This document shows, in pieces, positions 1 through 10,953 of a stretch of 64,000 nt of DNA; positions within the stretch are counted from its first letter, which is position 1, and each line of letters begins with the position of its first letter. The stretch is taken from assembly GCA_950106755.1 (NCBI GenBank), contig CATNNA010000004.1:372001-436000 (forward strand), written 5' to 3'. A program made the translations under genes and the position numbers. Below the pieces are notes generated by a model that did no database searches, was not told where the DNA came from, and saw only the letters and a program-made list of their open reading frames with translations. The DNA comes from Climacium dendroides (taxonomy: Eukaryota > Streptophyta > Bryopsida > Hypnales > Climaciaceae).

Positions 1-350
1 TTGGGCACTAAAGTAGAGGGCTGGGTTGATGGCCCAATTTTTGCTTTCATGGACTAACGAGGTTATTCAAAGTGACCACAAATTGCATTATTTTTGAATT
101 CATGGCTTTATGAATAATTGGAACTTGGACAACATGTTTTTCATTTTTTTTTATCTGAATTTCATGAGAATAAATTTTGTTGGACATTAATGTTTAGGGG
201 TAGGTTCGTGGCCCAATTTTTACTTTTATGCAGAAGGTCATTCAAAATGATCATGATTTGATAGGGTTTAATTTAGGATTATTTATCATTTTTGAAAATT
301 TCAATCAGTAGTTAAGTTTATTGTTTGATTTTCTTTTACATTTTATGGCT
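1..350. repeat. Diverged 178-bp tandem duplication
   Basis: The segment starting at 1 and the segment starting near 179 share the same order of words: a TTGGRCAYTAA-type start, a GG(C/T)CCAATTTTT-type block at about 32 and 210, then TTCAAARTGA. The period is about 178 bp and the copies differ at many sites. No coding potential is visible. The left copy may extend beyond the window. Confidence 0.55.
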
Positions 351-1074
351 TGGTTGATATAATAGGCTTAAAGCTCGGGAAATGCCTTAGGTTTTTTTGA
401 ATCATAAACCAGCACATGGCTCGTCCTCCATGTTGATGACCTTGAATATGTGTAGAACGTGTTCCTATATGTTGTCAACATCACACCGTGGTAGGATTCA
501 TGACTAAGAGGTTCTCTGGCAATTGATAATGGCAGTGGACCGTATAAAAACTGAATCCATGAACTTAAAGAACACACACAATCATGTGAAAAACTTTGTA
601 AAATGGACATAGATGTGCACATGGTCACTTATTTGGAAGAAAGTTTTATATGTGGTTCATGTTTTTTAAATGCCAGTACCAATGGATTTTATATATTCAT
701 ATGTAATACGAACGATGATTAATATTTATGTATTCACTTTGAATACAAGCATCGGGTTCTTGGTATTGTTAACATTGAGCACGAGCCATGTTATTAAACT
801 CATAATCCAATCTTGTTAACAATCCAAAACCCTTGAATTCAAAATGGAGCTACACATTCTCCAACAATGTCAATGTTGATGGACCTTGTATTAGATTCAA
901 GTGTTTTTTTTGTGATTTGTAAATTTACAGGCATTCCTCACAAAATCACATGCACTTCGGGGGTTTTCAAAATTTTTGCGAATCTCCTGTGGCCTTCGAA
1001 GTTGAAACATAGCACATGAGAATCCTGGCGAGTGAAAAAAAGTCAAATCTTCCCAGAAAATCTGACTTAAAAGT
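351..1074. other. No recognisable feature
   Basis: AT-rich sequence without a convincing gene. Short open frames on the minus strand (368-628, 897-1082) have no recognisable domain and no supporting context. I see no repeat or RNA gene here. Confidence 0.5.
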
Positions 1075-1158
1075 ATGCTCATCCGTGGTGGACGAGGTGG
1101 TTTTGGTCGTGGCGGTGGCAGCTTCAGTGGTGGCGCGCCTGGTGCTATTACCGAGTAG
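1075..1158 (+). pseudogene. Possible 3' exon remnant of an RGG-box protein
   Basis: A 27-codon frame (ATG at 1075, TAG at 1156-1158) has an RGG/GFGRGGG composition followed by GGAPGAITE. Arg-Gly-Gly tails of this kind occur at the ends of RNA-binding proteins such as GAR1, fibrillarin, LSM4 and Sm proteins. An AG at 1072-1073 could be a 3' splice site, which would make this a terminal exon or a captured fragment of one. No upstream exon is visible. Glycine-rich codon runs can arise by chance in G-rich DNA, so the call is weak. Confidence 0.25.
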
Positions 1159-2711
1159 ATTCTTCTACTGATTACTTTCCTTTGCTTCCCTTTCTGTGGC
1201 TGAGATTAGCTTTAGCCTTGGCTCAAATGTGACATAACATTGCTAACTGGGCTCCCTACCTCCCTGACACATGAGGTATAATTCCCCCCCAAGATGCTTG
1301 GGGGGTTGAATTTAATTAAAAATTAATGCAGAATATAGATTGGCTTATGGAACAATGTTGGCCTGTCACCATGAGCTCAAAAAAAAATTAAATCAATTTA
1401 AATTTAAAAAAAAATCCAAATCTCCTTCCTCATATTGAAATTTTTATTAAATTTTATTTTATATATATTTTTAATTTTCAGTTAAATTTAATTATATGCT
1501 CCCCCCCTTCCCCCTTTGTATTTTTCAAGTGGTGGTGGTGGTGGGCATTTGATATGGGATAAATTCCAGATTAGTAGTATATTCGTATTCGTATCATATC
1601 TGAAACCATATCCAAAACCATACGGTACTATATCGTATTTGGTATTTGTATTTGTATATGTATTTAGACCGTACTCTGGATTCATATTTGGACGGCTTGG
1701 ATTAAATTTGGATCTGGATCAACGGCTTGAATTTTTTGAGAAATGGACGGCATCTCGGAAGGGATATATTTTTTTCAAAATAAAATCAACAGCTTGTGAT
1801 TTTTCAAGAGAGGAGGGGGGGCAACTAATTTGAACTAGGAGAGTGATTGCCTCTTTTGGGCTCATTGTACCACATCACCTCTCACCACGTAGATCTTTCG
1901 AGAAACTTCCTTGCTGGGGGCTCCCACTCCCTACGGAAGCAAAAGGGAAGTCCGCGAGTCTAGTATACAATGTTATGGAGCCACATTGTACCACAATTTC
2001 ATGATTTCATTGAGCTTTTTTGGTTAAAAAAGTATGCTAAAAAATACCGCAAGCTGGTGGAAGCAGAATCTTGCACTAAATTCCGGCGAGGAAATTGCTG
2101 GCAAGGTACATCGAATTCTTCGAAGAGAATCTCATAACATTACTAACTGGGTTGTGGAGTTCCCCTGTCAGAGAGGGATAATACCCTCCGGGATGCCTGG
2201 TAGGGTCTTAAATTAAAGTTAAGGTTCTCTATTCGTTGTGGAAGAGGTATGTGAGTTAGACAGCCTTTGGATGGGTCCATGATTTGGCCCATGATCTTGG
2301 CCCGGGGCCAGGTATTAAAAAGTCAAGAACTATTGTACTAGGTTTCAGTTTTTGGGTGACAACCGTTCTTTTTCTAGCGCGGGCGTCGAAGTCCACGGAG
2401 CGGGTGCAGGTCTGGTATTTACAAGTCGTTTTTTTACTGTGACTTAGTTTTTTGGAAAGTTCCAGGGCTGGGGGCTCCCGATTTCGGGGGAAGCAAAAGG
2501 GTACCCCCCAACTTCGGTGAATAATGTTATGTTGGTCCACGAAAATGTGGCTTCTTGATATTTTTGGACCGGTGCTGGCACGAACAAGCATAATTTTGGC
2601 GCAAATCCGGGTCTGCTTTTCTATCAAGGAAATTTCATGAATTCAAAATCCTGAATTCTTTTGGCGCGTCTTAAACCCGCCAGGAGGTCTCTCAGACCGT
2701 CATGGTCTTAG
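1159..2711. repeat. Decayed dispersed repeats
   Basis: Two repeat families each occur twice. The first is a roughly 100-bp block at 1220-1320 and again at 2130-2225, with shared CATAACATT(G/A)CTAACTGGG followed by a GGTATAAT/GGATAATA word and a GATGC(C/T)T word. The second is a block at about 1912-1975 and again at about 2464-2530, with GCTGGGGGCTCCC, GGAAGCAAAAGGG and AATGTTATG in the same order. They resemble ends of short non-autonomous elements, but no terminal repeats or target duplications can be assigned. A GTATTCGTATTTG-like low-complexity stretch lies at 1575-1680. Confidence 0.4.
2594..2667 (+). promoter_or_regulatory. Two E2F-like sites upstream of transposase A
   Basis: TTTTGGCGC occurs at 2594-2602 and 2659-2667, matching the TTTSGCGC consensus of plant E2F sites. 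They lie roughly 900 bp upstream of palindrome array A. The same nonamer occurs twice upstream of array B (21734-21763). Function is inferred from motif match only. Confidence 0.3.
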
Positions 2712-2849
2712 ACGTCCTCCCTCGTCACTCCGACTGCCATCACAATTTCATGTGATGCTTAGCTCGCGCTGTGTTTGTGGACGTCCTCCTTTGTCACTCC
2801 GACTACCATCACAGTTTCATGTGATGCTTAGCTCGCGCTCTGTTTGTGG
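2712..2849. repeat. 69-bp tandem duplication
   Basis: Two head-to-tail copies (2712-2780 and 2781-2849) share ACGTCCTCC, GTCACTCCGACT, CATCACA and TTTCATGTGATGCTTAGC, with a few substitutions between them. No coding content is seen. Confidence 0.75.
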
Positions 2850-3045
2850 GATTTTTTTCAGTTTATGACGACGCTGTTGTTGTTTTGGATCACAGCGATA
2901 TTTCTGAAGACGTCTCTTGCTTGCAGGTGACAATTGTCTTGAACCTACGTTGTAAAATCTACTTCGTGCATCTCTGAATCTAGTGAGGAGTTGATGCACT
3001 ATAACCATTCTATGCTTTGCAATACGAATTACAATGCTAGTTTCA

Positions 3046-3170
3046 GTGCGCTCTATCGGACTTCAATGTGCTTAGTCGGGCTTCAGCGTGCTCTCTCGGA
3101 CTTCTTCTGCGCTCTGTAAGGCTTCAGTGTGCTTTCTCGGGATACCAGTGTGCTCTCTCGGACTTTCAAT
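3046..3170. repeat. Short tandem repeat, about 25-30 bp unit
   Basis: A degenerate unit of the form CAGTGTGCTCTCTCGGACTT recurs about five times between 3046 and 3170. The copies differ in length and at several positions. It is noncoding. Confidence 0.6.
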
Positions 3171-3510
3171 GGACTCGATTCTTGCATTTTCAAGAATGCC
3201 AGTCAAGTTTTGTGTTGAATGTCATTCAACTTGTGACCAAGTAACGTTTATAATTGATTCTACTTGTAAAGAACTTGACTCCATCTAAAGTACAACTTTC
3301 AAGAAATGATGAATTGAATTGGTCATCAAGACCGTGAATCCTTGGTCCATTGGAATGAAAGCCAAATTTTTGTCCCCAGTTATTGGCCAGCATTGTTGTG
3401 ATTTCATTTTGTTTAGCATATTGTGTTATTCCGATGATAGTGATAGTCATTAGGAAACCGCATTTCCCGTCGCAAAACACGGGGTCATTGTACAATTAAT
3501 TGTTGTTTGT

Positions 3511-4600
3511 GCAGTTCAAGTCGCTATGACCTGAATTGGAAATGTATATTAAATAATTTGGACACCCGAGAATCCTAGGTATGTACCTCTAATGAAAAAT
3601 ATTGTATTATTGTTTGGTGAGTTGTGTAGATTAGGTCGTATCAACCTGAATTGTGACACCTTGAATTGAAAAGTTTAATGCAATTGGGATAAACTTTTAT
3701 TCCTTCTTTATCTGCTTGTACCGGATGTTTGTGTAGTTGGTTGTGCAGATCAGCTCGTATCAATATGAATTGTGACACCTTGTATGGAACATTGTAATCT
3801 TCATGAGATACACTCTTTTATTTTCCTATCCTGGACTAAACGTATGTTTCTTGGTCATGGGGTGCAAATCAGGTGGTATCAACCTGAAATGCACAACCTT
3901 CTAATATATAATTGTCAATTAGGAAAACATTTAAGAAGAAATATAATGAGCACATCTGAATGCATTGGCATTTGATATGTATAGACATTTTGCATCTCTA
4001 TACATCATAGATGTAACCGAGTTAAATTGGTATTTCAACAGATTATTTTTGTCACAAGTTGAATGGTGGACCGTGCAATTCAGGTTGCTACCACCTGAAT
4101 TGCAAATGTTTATGAGAGAATGTTGACACCGTAGAGTTTTGGTTTGGCTTCACAAATATTAGACAACAGGATGACTGTTGATTTAATCTTGATAATCAGG
4201 TCATATTGCCGAGAGTTTTATTTAGCATTGTATTCAAGTAAGTTGTAGTCTTTTATCTATTTGTCTTGAACTTGTGAGAATTAAAGAAATTCTTCATGTG
4301 CAGTTCAGGTGGTAACGGACTGAACTGCACATTCTACTATTGAAGAATTGACCACAAATATTGTAAATTATACCATTTCCAATAAATCGAAATGTTTTCC
4401 TCACATGGATTTCACTTGGAACTCAGTTTCAATTGATCTCCAGTGACTTTATATTACTTCTACTTTAGCACTAACTGACCTGCAAGAACCCTGATCAAAT
4501 TACGATTGGATTACTAAATGTCTATAAACATCATGTAGTATAATGATTGTAGTAACATAATTAACACCCTTACAATTCAGCTCTTACTGACCTGAATTAC
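3511..4600. repeat. Palindrome array A, seven copies of 29 bp
   Basis: Seven 29-bp imperfect palindromes start at 3511, 3626, 3745, 3864, 4075, 4300 and 4572. Each has an outer arm close to GCARTTCAGG, its reverse complement on the right, and a 9-bp centre of the type TNGTATCNA. The first four are spaced 115-119 bp and sit in longer shared sequence (TTGTGACACCTTG follows two of them). An eighth, weak copy may lie at 4633-4660. The array is the 5' leader of transposase copy A and ends just before a 3' splice-like AG. The arms are shared with arrays B and C but the centre is specific to A. Likely subterminal transposase-binding sites or operators (inference). Confidence 0.8.
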
Positions 4601-4785
4601 AGACAGAGAAACATTTTTTTTGTTTGATCTTCTAGATTAGCTTTTGCAGACCTATGTTCACTTGATCTTTGTTTCAAGCATCTTGTTGAACTTGACGTTT
4701 GCTTCTTCCCTAACAGTGTAATACCTTCTTTCAATTTTGTAGTTATCATAGATGATTGGATTTCGATTTGTTAGCGGACGACAAT

Positions 4786-7597
4786 ATGGACTTCTCTGAT
4801 GACGAATACCAAATTCCCGGGGAAGTGAATGCTGACATTCCAGTGTGTCAAGGACTTCCGCGTCGTCTTTGGAATACAAAGTACGTTACTCTATACAACA
4901 ATGAAGGCGTCCTTGTTGGAGAAGGTACTTGCCATAGTGTGGATTCTGACCTTGTGCTTGGAAGCAACGGCCCTCTCGGAGACACTCATGTAGTAGTCTT
5001 CATTTCCAAGACACATTCGGAATTGGATATCTCACAAGAGCAAGTGTACTCCTTAATTGTTTGGTCTACAAATCTTGTCCATTGCCGTGGGGCAAGCTTG
5101 TATGACCATGAGGCTTGAGATAATTTCAACCGGTTGCAAACAACTCTCTTGAACCCGCCATCGTCAACATCTGCTAGACCATACGCAAATACTATAAGAA
5201 ATCCTCCTCGCAAGACTGCCATAAAATCAAATGACTTACTCACTCAAGACTCTATCAACTTGGTGTCTAGTAAAGTCTGTTGCAGCCAAAATTGTGTTCA
5301 ACCGTTTCCCTGGGACAAGATTTGAGCCTTCCGGGAACAAATGTATCGGAATTCAACGTTCAAGCATAGAGCCTTTATGAAAACTAAAGTACATAGACAA
5401 GTTCATCGAGACTTATGTGGCAGAAGGATGGTGATGATTGAATAAATACCTGTGTGCATGCAAGCATGGATGCATATTTCTGGGGTCCCAGAGGCCATGT
5501 TCTATTGCTACCAAACAGACATGAAGGATGGTCGAGAGGCAATAGCACATGGCAATATGGGATTAATGAAGCCTAGGAAACACATTGAACAAGCTACTGC
5601 TACTTTGAAGTGCATCCTCGACAAGGAAGCGGATCACATGCCACATCGTACACGAACTTTGAAGTCAAGAGAAAAAGTCGTGTCTAGGATTCTATCAGCT
5701 ACATTCCAATGGAAGGGTTAGATGAAAGCAATCAATGAAACTAATGCTGCTTTTGAATTGAAGGAGGTCTCAATTTCAAGCTTGAGCAAGATTCGATCTT
5801 CAAGGTTCCCAGAGTATGAAGTGAAGAAGCCAGGAGACAATTTTGCTTGATGCGCTACTTGTGACAAATTGAAAGAGCTCATGAAGGGTGCTCTTGCTGG
5901 ATCTCAAACTGTTATGAAGTAGTCCATTAGGTTGGACAAGCATCGTGCTGTTGCTCGTGCTCACAGGGAGTTGTACTATGCAAATCGCTACCACTCGCAT
6001 AATTTTCCGCATGAATGCCTTACAATCATGCGCGACAAGATGGATCATGCCAAAACTACTTTCCCGGTCTTTTCCCACAAAAGTAAAGACCTTGATGGCC
6101 TCATGAAGTTGCCTTTGTTTGTCACTAGCATGATTGCACATGGTCATGCTGATGTCCGTTATGCTCATTACGGATTGGACCTCTTTCCCCACGATTCAAA
6201 CTATACCATAGGCTCTATGGCAAAGTTGTTGCGGGATCTTGAATTGCCACCAAAGTCGTCTTCTCGACAGTTGTTTGAAGGGTCGGGGTCGACAAATTTA
6301 TTCGCAGCGGTGCTTAAGGGTGCAGAGATGTGCATCTCATCTCTACCCCCCACACCAGAGAACTTGGTTTCAGCGACACCTTTGCCACCTATTCTCAATG
6401 TGCAAATGGACAATGCTACTGGAGACAACAAAAACAGAAATGTTTTCTGTTTTTGGTCTCTACTTGTTGCGAACAAGATCTTCCATCGGTGAAGTGTATG
6501 TAAACTTCATGATTGTGGGTCATACCCACGACGACATTGATGCGCTGTTTGGAAGATGGAGCATGCTATTGAAGAAGGAGAATTTTCCAACAATCCCGAT
6601 GTTGATGAAGTCGTTCATGGACGTGGAGTCCATTCCTACTATCCCTCACCTTACAGAAGAGGTGCCCAATTTCAAAGGATTCATTGCAGGTGCATTTGTG
6701 GACGGTGATGAGACTCTTGTTGGACACACAAAATCACAACAACTGAAGTTCTGCTTAGATTCAACAGGATGTCCAGTCATGAAGTACAAATTGTTGTGCA
6801 CTGACGTGGATTGGTTAGGGGAGGATGGTAGAGGTATTAAGTTGTGGAAAGAAGATTCTGAGGGGTATAGTTTGTGGCCCCGTGGAGAGCCATTGCCAAT
6901 TTTGTTGAAGGAAATGAGAAGAGTGGTTGACATTTCGAAAGGTGTATCTGGCTTTGTAAAGTACTGGGAGAAGTTGTGCAATGCAAACGTTACTAGAGAA
7001 TATCGAAGACGCTATGAGCATTTGGTACACTACTGGCGTGATGTGAAGGTGGCGTTATAAAAACCATTACCTGCTTCTACTAATTTAAAGGATAGTTTTT
7101 GGTCAACTACTCGAATTCAAGCAACTCTAGAGGATCAGTTACAAGATGATGGTGAAGATCGTGAAGAGTTTGGAGAAGATGAGGCCTATGTTGGGCCTTT
7201 GCGTGGACGCCCACAACCATCCTTTAGGGTGGGTTGGGATCTCTTTGAAGGCTATTTTGTTGCAATCCGACCCTCTGATGGTGACAGTCGACCGGTTTGG
7301 ATTGCAAGGGTGTTGTCTAATCTGAACTGTAATCCTGAGAAGCCGAATTGCGTGTTCATTCAATACTTTTGTCCAACATCAAAGAATCAGGATGTTTGTG
7401 ACTTCTATACAGGATGGGACAGTGAAAGAGGTCTACGTTGGAAGGTTGATGAAACCAAACCACCGCTATGGGAAAAAACAAACGCTTTGATGACAACATG
7501 GAAGTCCCAGAACAGAAGAGGTACCCGCGAATGCAGGATCAAGATTCCTATAGCTCAAATTGAAGTCATCAATCAAAGCTTGGCTTCGTATACTTGA
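4786..7597 (+). pseudogene. DUF7869-like transposase, copy A
   Basis: It aligns throughout with copy B (23513-26350). The chosen ATG at 4786 matches the conserved start of copy B and follows a possible 3' splice site at 4741-4742, so the leader may be spliced. Visible parts are an acidic N terminus, a GVLVGEGTCHSV segment, a Cys-rich CCSQNC segment, a MDNATGDNKNR motif at 6407-6439 and an HTHDDIDALF motif at 6520-6549. The last two are the acidic/His motifs typical of the DUF7869 family, thought to have an RNase-H-like core. The frame is broken by TGA (5116, 5323, 5848), TAA (5443, 7058) and TAG (5719, 5920), and by a 4-bp insertion near 6483. At 5323 and 5848, copy C has CGA where A has TGA. 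Clearly non-functional as a single protein. Confidence 0.85.
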
Positions 7598-7914
7598 TTT
7601 TGTGGAATATTATCCTCAAATTAGCATATAATATGTTAGCTTCATACAATGAATATTGATTATTTTGTAATCTTCAAATTTATGTAAATATACTTACTAT
7701 TACATGTTTGCACGTACTCTTTTCTCGATATTTTATGTTATTTTACTTGCTTAATATTAGTCTAAAGTCAATTTAAAATGTAATATGATTGAAGAAAAGG
7801 GTAGTGGGTATAACCATTCTTTATTATGTTAACATGTTAAGCACTTGTCACAATTTTGGATAGGGGGCTGGTTGATTGTTACAACTTTCCTGCCTGCAAA
7901 GTTCACATAGCAGT

Positions 7915-8028
7915 ACCAAGTCATGTATCTCTTCCAGTCGCTCATATGAATTCAACGGGAATCGAACTCAGACCGTTTGAAGGAGATGAATAGCTTCTTA
8001 CAACCGACCGTTCAACACATGACTTCGT
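7915..8028 (-). repeat. tRNA-like/SINE-like repeat downstream of copy A
   Basis: On the minus strand this contains AGTTCGATTCC, a 10 of 11 match to the pol III B box GGTTCGANTCC, and an upstream AACGGTCGGTTGTAAG stretch resembling a tRNA D arm. The ends form an 11-bp inverted repeat with one mismatch (ACCAAGTCATG at 7915-7925 and CATGACTTCGT at 8018-8028). The same unit lies behind copy B, so it was present before the two copies separated. No intact tRNA cloverleaf is evident. Confidence 0.5.
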
Positions 8029-8213
8029 GATTAGCAAAGGATTCAATATTCATTTATATGACTACAAACACAACATAACCCGAATCTAAATGTATTTGGT
8101 GACAAAACTCTCATTTTAATGGAAATTACAATGTTACAACTAACAAATGTAGTGATTTTGAACCTAAATTGTCTAGGATTAACATTCGGATTGTAGACAT
8201 GTAAATGGACAAT

Positions 8214-8248
8214 ATTATTTTGAGAGGTTCCCAACCTCTCAAAATAAT
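8214..8248. repeat. Perfect 16-bp hairpin at the 3' end of element A
   Basis: ATTATTTTGAGAGGTT at 8214-8229 is followed by a CCC loop and its exact reverse complement at 8233-8248. A degenerate version sits at the matching place behind copy B (about 27117-27149). It may be the element's 3' terminal structure or a terminator. Confidence 0.6.
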
Positions 8249-8577
8249 GAATATAATGTTGTGCCCAAGAAGTTCGTAGGTCAAGTAGTTTGAATAATTG
8301 AGGTTATAGAATTGCATCGATGGTAGATCTCGGTTCTTTAAAATATATTGCAGTTACAACACTATATTCATTAAAATGAGAGTTTTCCAAGAAAATGAGA
8401 GGTTCTAAATACATAGTTTTCTTTAAACATAGGTGATTTTGTTCTATACGGAGAGAGAAAAGCAATGCATCATTAGAAAAGAGTGTAAATATTGCAAGTC
8501 CATTATGAGAAGAATGGAATTTACCAATAATATCCATCAAATATACAAGTAATAGTGTGTACACTATAGAATGACAC

Positions 8578-8673
8578 TTTGGATTCTAGACTTTACAATA
8601 GCCTTTTATAAGGAACCCAAAATTACATTTGGATTCTAGACTTTACAATAGCCTTTTATAAGGAACCCAAAAT
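8578..8673. repeat. 50-bp tandem duplication
   Basis: Copies starting at 8578 and 8628 share 45 identical bases, beginning TTTGGATTCTAGACTTTACA, with a period of 50 bp. It lies between the 3' ends of copy A (+) and gene D (-). The rest of 8261-8767 shows no other feature. Confidence 0.8.
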
Positions 8674-8767
8674 GTTATCATGGTCAACAATTGTTGATGT
8701 TCAACTATACATCTACATTGTATCAGATGATGTAGCTCATGCTCCGTAATAAGCATAATGTGCTTTA

Positions 8768-9487
8768 CTACTGTGACATACTCTTCAACTTCTCATATGC
8801 CTTCAATATTTCTGGTCCTCTACTGTACCCAGTACAAATTGCGGACCGCTCTCGAATGATGTCCCACCTTTGCTTATCCAAGGACCTTTCTTCCGCAGCA
8901 TCCCATAAACGACGGCTCCCTTCTAGTCGCGACTCTCCACTAAGACTTGAGCGTTGACGTTTTGGAACATTCAAGTATCTGCGTCTATGAATTGGAGGTA
9001 GTGGAACCTCCGGTGTGGTCGCCTCTGCAATATACATGGAAGAGCTCCGAGATCGCTTCGTTTGGACACCTTCCATCAGTGGAGGAAGGCGGGGAAGAGA
9101 GGAAGCAATATCTGAACGCACTTGGCAAATCTCACTTGGAATGCCTAAAGTTACATTTGTTCCAATGCCTGGACAACCTTCCTCCCCGTAAAGCTTTCTT
9201 TGAGTCATTCGATCAGAAGTAGACGGCAAAGCACGTTGTCCAACGGATCGCAGCGGCGACGGGGAGCAAGAAAGCCGCGGACGCGTCCTACCACTCGGAG
9301 GACTGTCGACCACGTTGTCCTCAATAGGCTTCGTCGAGAAATCCATGGTGGAATTTGCAGTAGCAGCCGAACACAGTAAATTTCCAGTGCTGAGAATGAT
9401 GTATTGCCCATAGTCTAAGATGGAGTCAGCAGAAGCTGCACAAGCGAATCCACCTTTCGGAACATGGGCCTCCGAAGTTCTCATCAT
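8768..9487 (-). pseudogene. Gene D exon 4, Ser/Arg/Pro-rich tail
   Basis: An uninterrupted 239-codon frame opens at ATG 9485-9487, right after a possible splice acceptor, and ends at 8768. The protein is rich in Ser, Arg and Pro with basic clusters (IHRRRYLNVPKRQRSS) that could serve as a nuclear localisation signal. No domain is recognised. Its end (LDKQRWDIIRERSA, PEILKAYEKLKSMSQ) looks helical. It could instead be an independent gene with its own start. It is the least damaged block of gene D. Confidence 0.45.
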
Positions 9488-9700
9488 CTATCAAGCAAAG
9501 AAAGCCACAGATTGAAGAAGAACATAATTCAAATTGAGAAAACACTGCCGCGCAATACATAGACCTAACAATATAAGAACTAAAACAGAAGACAACACCC
9601 AGCAAAAAGCTCAAAAGAACTTTGACATGTATATAAGCCAAGCATGTGTTGTTTAGGTCGGACCGACCTAAACTGCACAAGTTGAAACGAATGAAGTGGA
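9488..9700 (-). other. Probable gene D intron 3
   Basis: Lies between the Pro-rich block and the last open block. TTGCTTGATAG ending at 9488 is a plausible 3' splice site. The donor is not certain (a GTGTGA near 9705 is possible). It carries a B-type palindrome at 9651-9673. Confidence 0.4.
9651..9673. repeat. B-type palindrome in gene D intron 3
   Basis: Perfect 11-bp arms, GTTTAGGTCGG and its reverse complement, around one central base; one of the cleanest copies in the window. Confidence 0.85.
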
Positions 9701-10670
9701 TCACACAAGGTCTTGTGGTCTCGAGACGAAGGTTTGAAGGCATTTAAGGAAAATGGTCGATGTGGCATTCTTGGGCGATGAGGAACTCTGACCTCCACGT
9801 GTTTCTCTTACAGGAATAGGCGGAGGGATAAAATCCGGAGGCCCCGATGGAAGAGGCGGAGGCGCAGCAACATCCCTCTGCGGAATGGAGACAGCACTAT
9901 CATTGGATCCTGATGGGTTGTTTCCGAATGAAGAGCTACTACGAAGCTGTTGGTGGTGGAAGCGTGGCAACAGGCTGGGCTTGATTTCTGTCCAAGTACA
10001 CTTGCCACATTACCCGATTATGCTCACGCTCCTCCCTATTCAACCTTTGTTCCTCTAGGAAGGCCTGCGCTAAACCCGCAAAGTTTTTAGTTGATTCCTT
10101 TTGGAACTTTAAATTTTCCTCCCGGTCTTTCTTTTGTTCGTGCCTGATTTCCTCTTGCTACTTCAAGACCACCGCCAGCGTCATCGACAAGGCCTGCATA
10201 TGGTCCACCTTCTTTTTCTTAGTAGGCCTAGTTCTGGAAACCGGAGTTTCAGCATCCACAGGTTGAACTGCCGTGTTCTGCAGCCCTGTTGAGCTTGATG
10301 ACCCTAAATTGGTCTACGATGCACGATCACCTGGCGTGGTGATTTCGTCAAACACGTTGTAATCCACCGCAATGTCTTCTACGTCGAAGTTATCCTCTTC
10401 CTCCTCATTTTCATCTTCCTCGACGTCTTCCTCCATGCGCCTCTTCCCCCGGTTTTGGCCAAGCGAGGCAGCAGTCTCTGAGCGACCCCTTGGTTTGGTC
10501 GAATCAAGGTTGGACTGTGACTCACGTTGAGTCGATACAATGTCTTCGTCAACAACATATGAGGAGTCGAGGAAGTCATCCTTGTCCAATGATAAACCGA
10601 CCGTAGCAATATTTTGCCAGATGTCTGTTTCGCAATCCGGGACAGCAGCGAAAACATCTACCCAGCTCAT
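9701..10670 (-). pseudogene. Gene D exon 3, acidic then Q/P-rich
   Basis: Starts MSWVDVFAAVPDCETDIWQN directly after the intron 2 acceptor. If the methyltransferase reading is right, VFAAVPDCETD would be the next strand with its acidic residue. An Asp/Glu-rich block follows (about 10370-10450), then, through TAG 10314 and TAG 10158, a basic KKKKVDH stretch and a Glu/Gln/Arg-rich, probably coiled-coil segment (about 10010-10160). A shift of frame near 9950 leads to a Pro/Ser-rich end (APPPLPSGPPDF) that stops with TGA at 9701-9703. Both TAG codons could derive from CAG. Confidence 0.5.
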
Positions 10671-10953
10671 CTGCAGCCAAACACAGCATGCAGAATCTCA
10701 GAGTTACTGACTTGCAATTTAGGACGGTCCGACCTAAACAACATCCAAGGAACACAAGCTAGGATAGGAAAATAACGTCGACTATTATGACAATTAATCA
10801 TTGAGTTCCAGACTATCTATGCATTTTAGGGCGGTCCTCCCTAAACTGCAACCAGGATCTAGAAATTGTTCATTTACTACAAGTAAGCAGTAAGCGTCAA
10901 GTGCAGGTTTGTAGTTTAGGTCGGTCCGATTTAAATTGTAGCGATGTACTTAC
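10671..10953 (-). other. Gene D intron 2, with three B-type palindromes
   Basis: A canonical GTAAGT donor (10953-10948) and a GCTGCAG acceptor ending at 10671 define 283 nt, phase 0. Three palindromes fill most of it. Confidence 0.6.
10718..10936. repeat. Three B-type palindromes in gene D intron 2
   Basis: Copies at 10718-10738, 10824-10846 and 10914-10936 have TTTAGG-type arms and ACGGTCCGA, GCGGTCCTC and TCGGTCCGA centres. Spacing is 106 and 90 bp. Confidence 0.8.

Larger units (their letters stand above)
7598..8260 (+). repeat. Conserved 3' flank of transposase A
   Basis: Noncoding sequence after the transposase stop that can be followed in the same order downstream of copy B (26351-27160). 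Shared blocks are GTCACAATT(T/C)GGATAGGGGG, GATTGTTACAACTTTCCT, the tRNA-like repeat (7915-8028), CTCTCATTTTAATGGAAATT at about 8107, and ACAATATTATTTTG with a terminal hairpin (8214-8248). Similarity stops near 8255, which probably marks the 3' end of the element. Confidence 0.65.
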
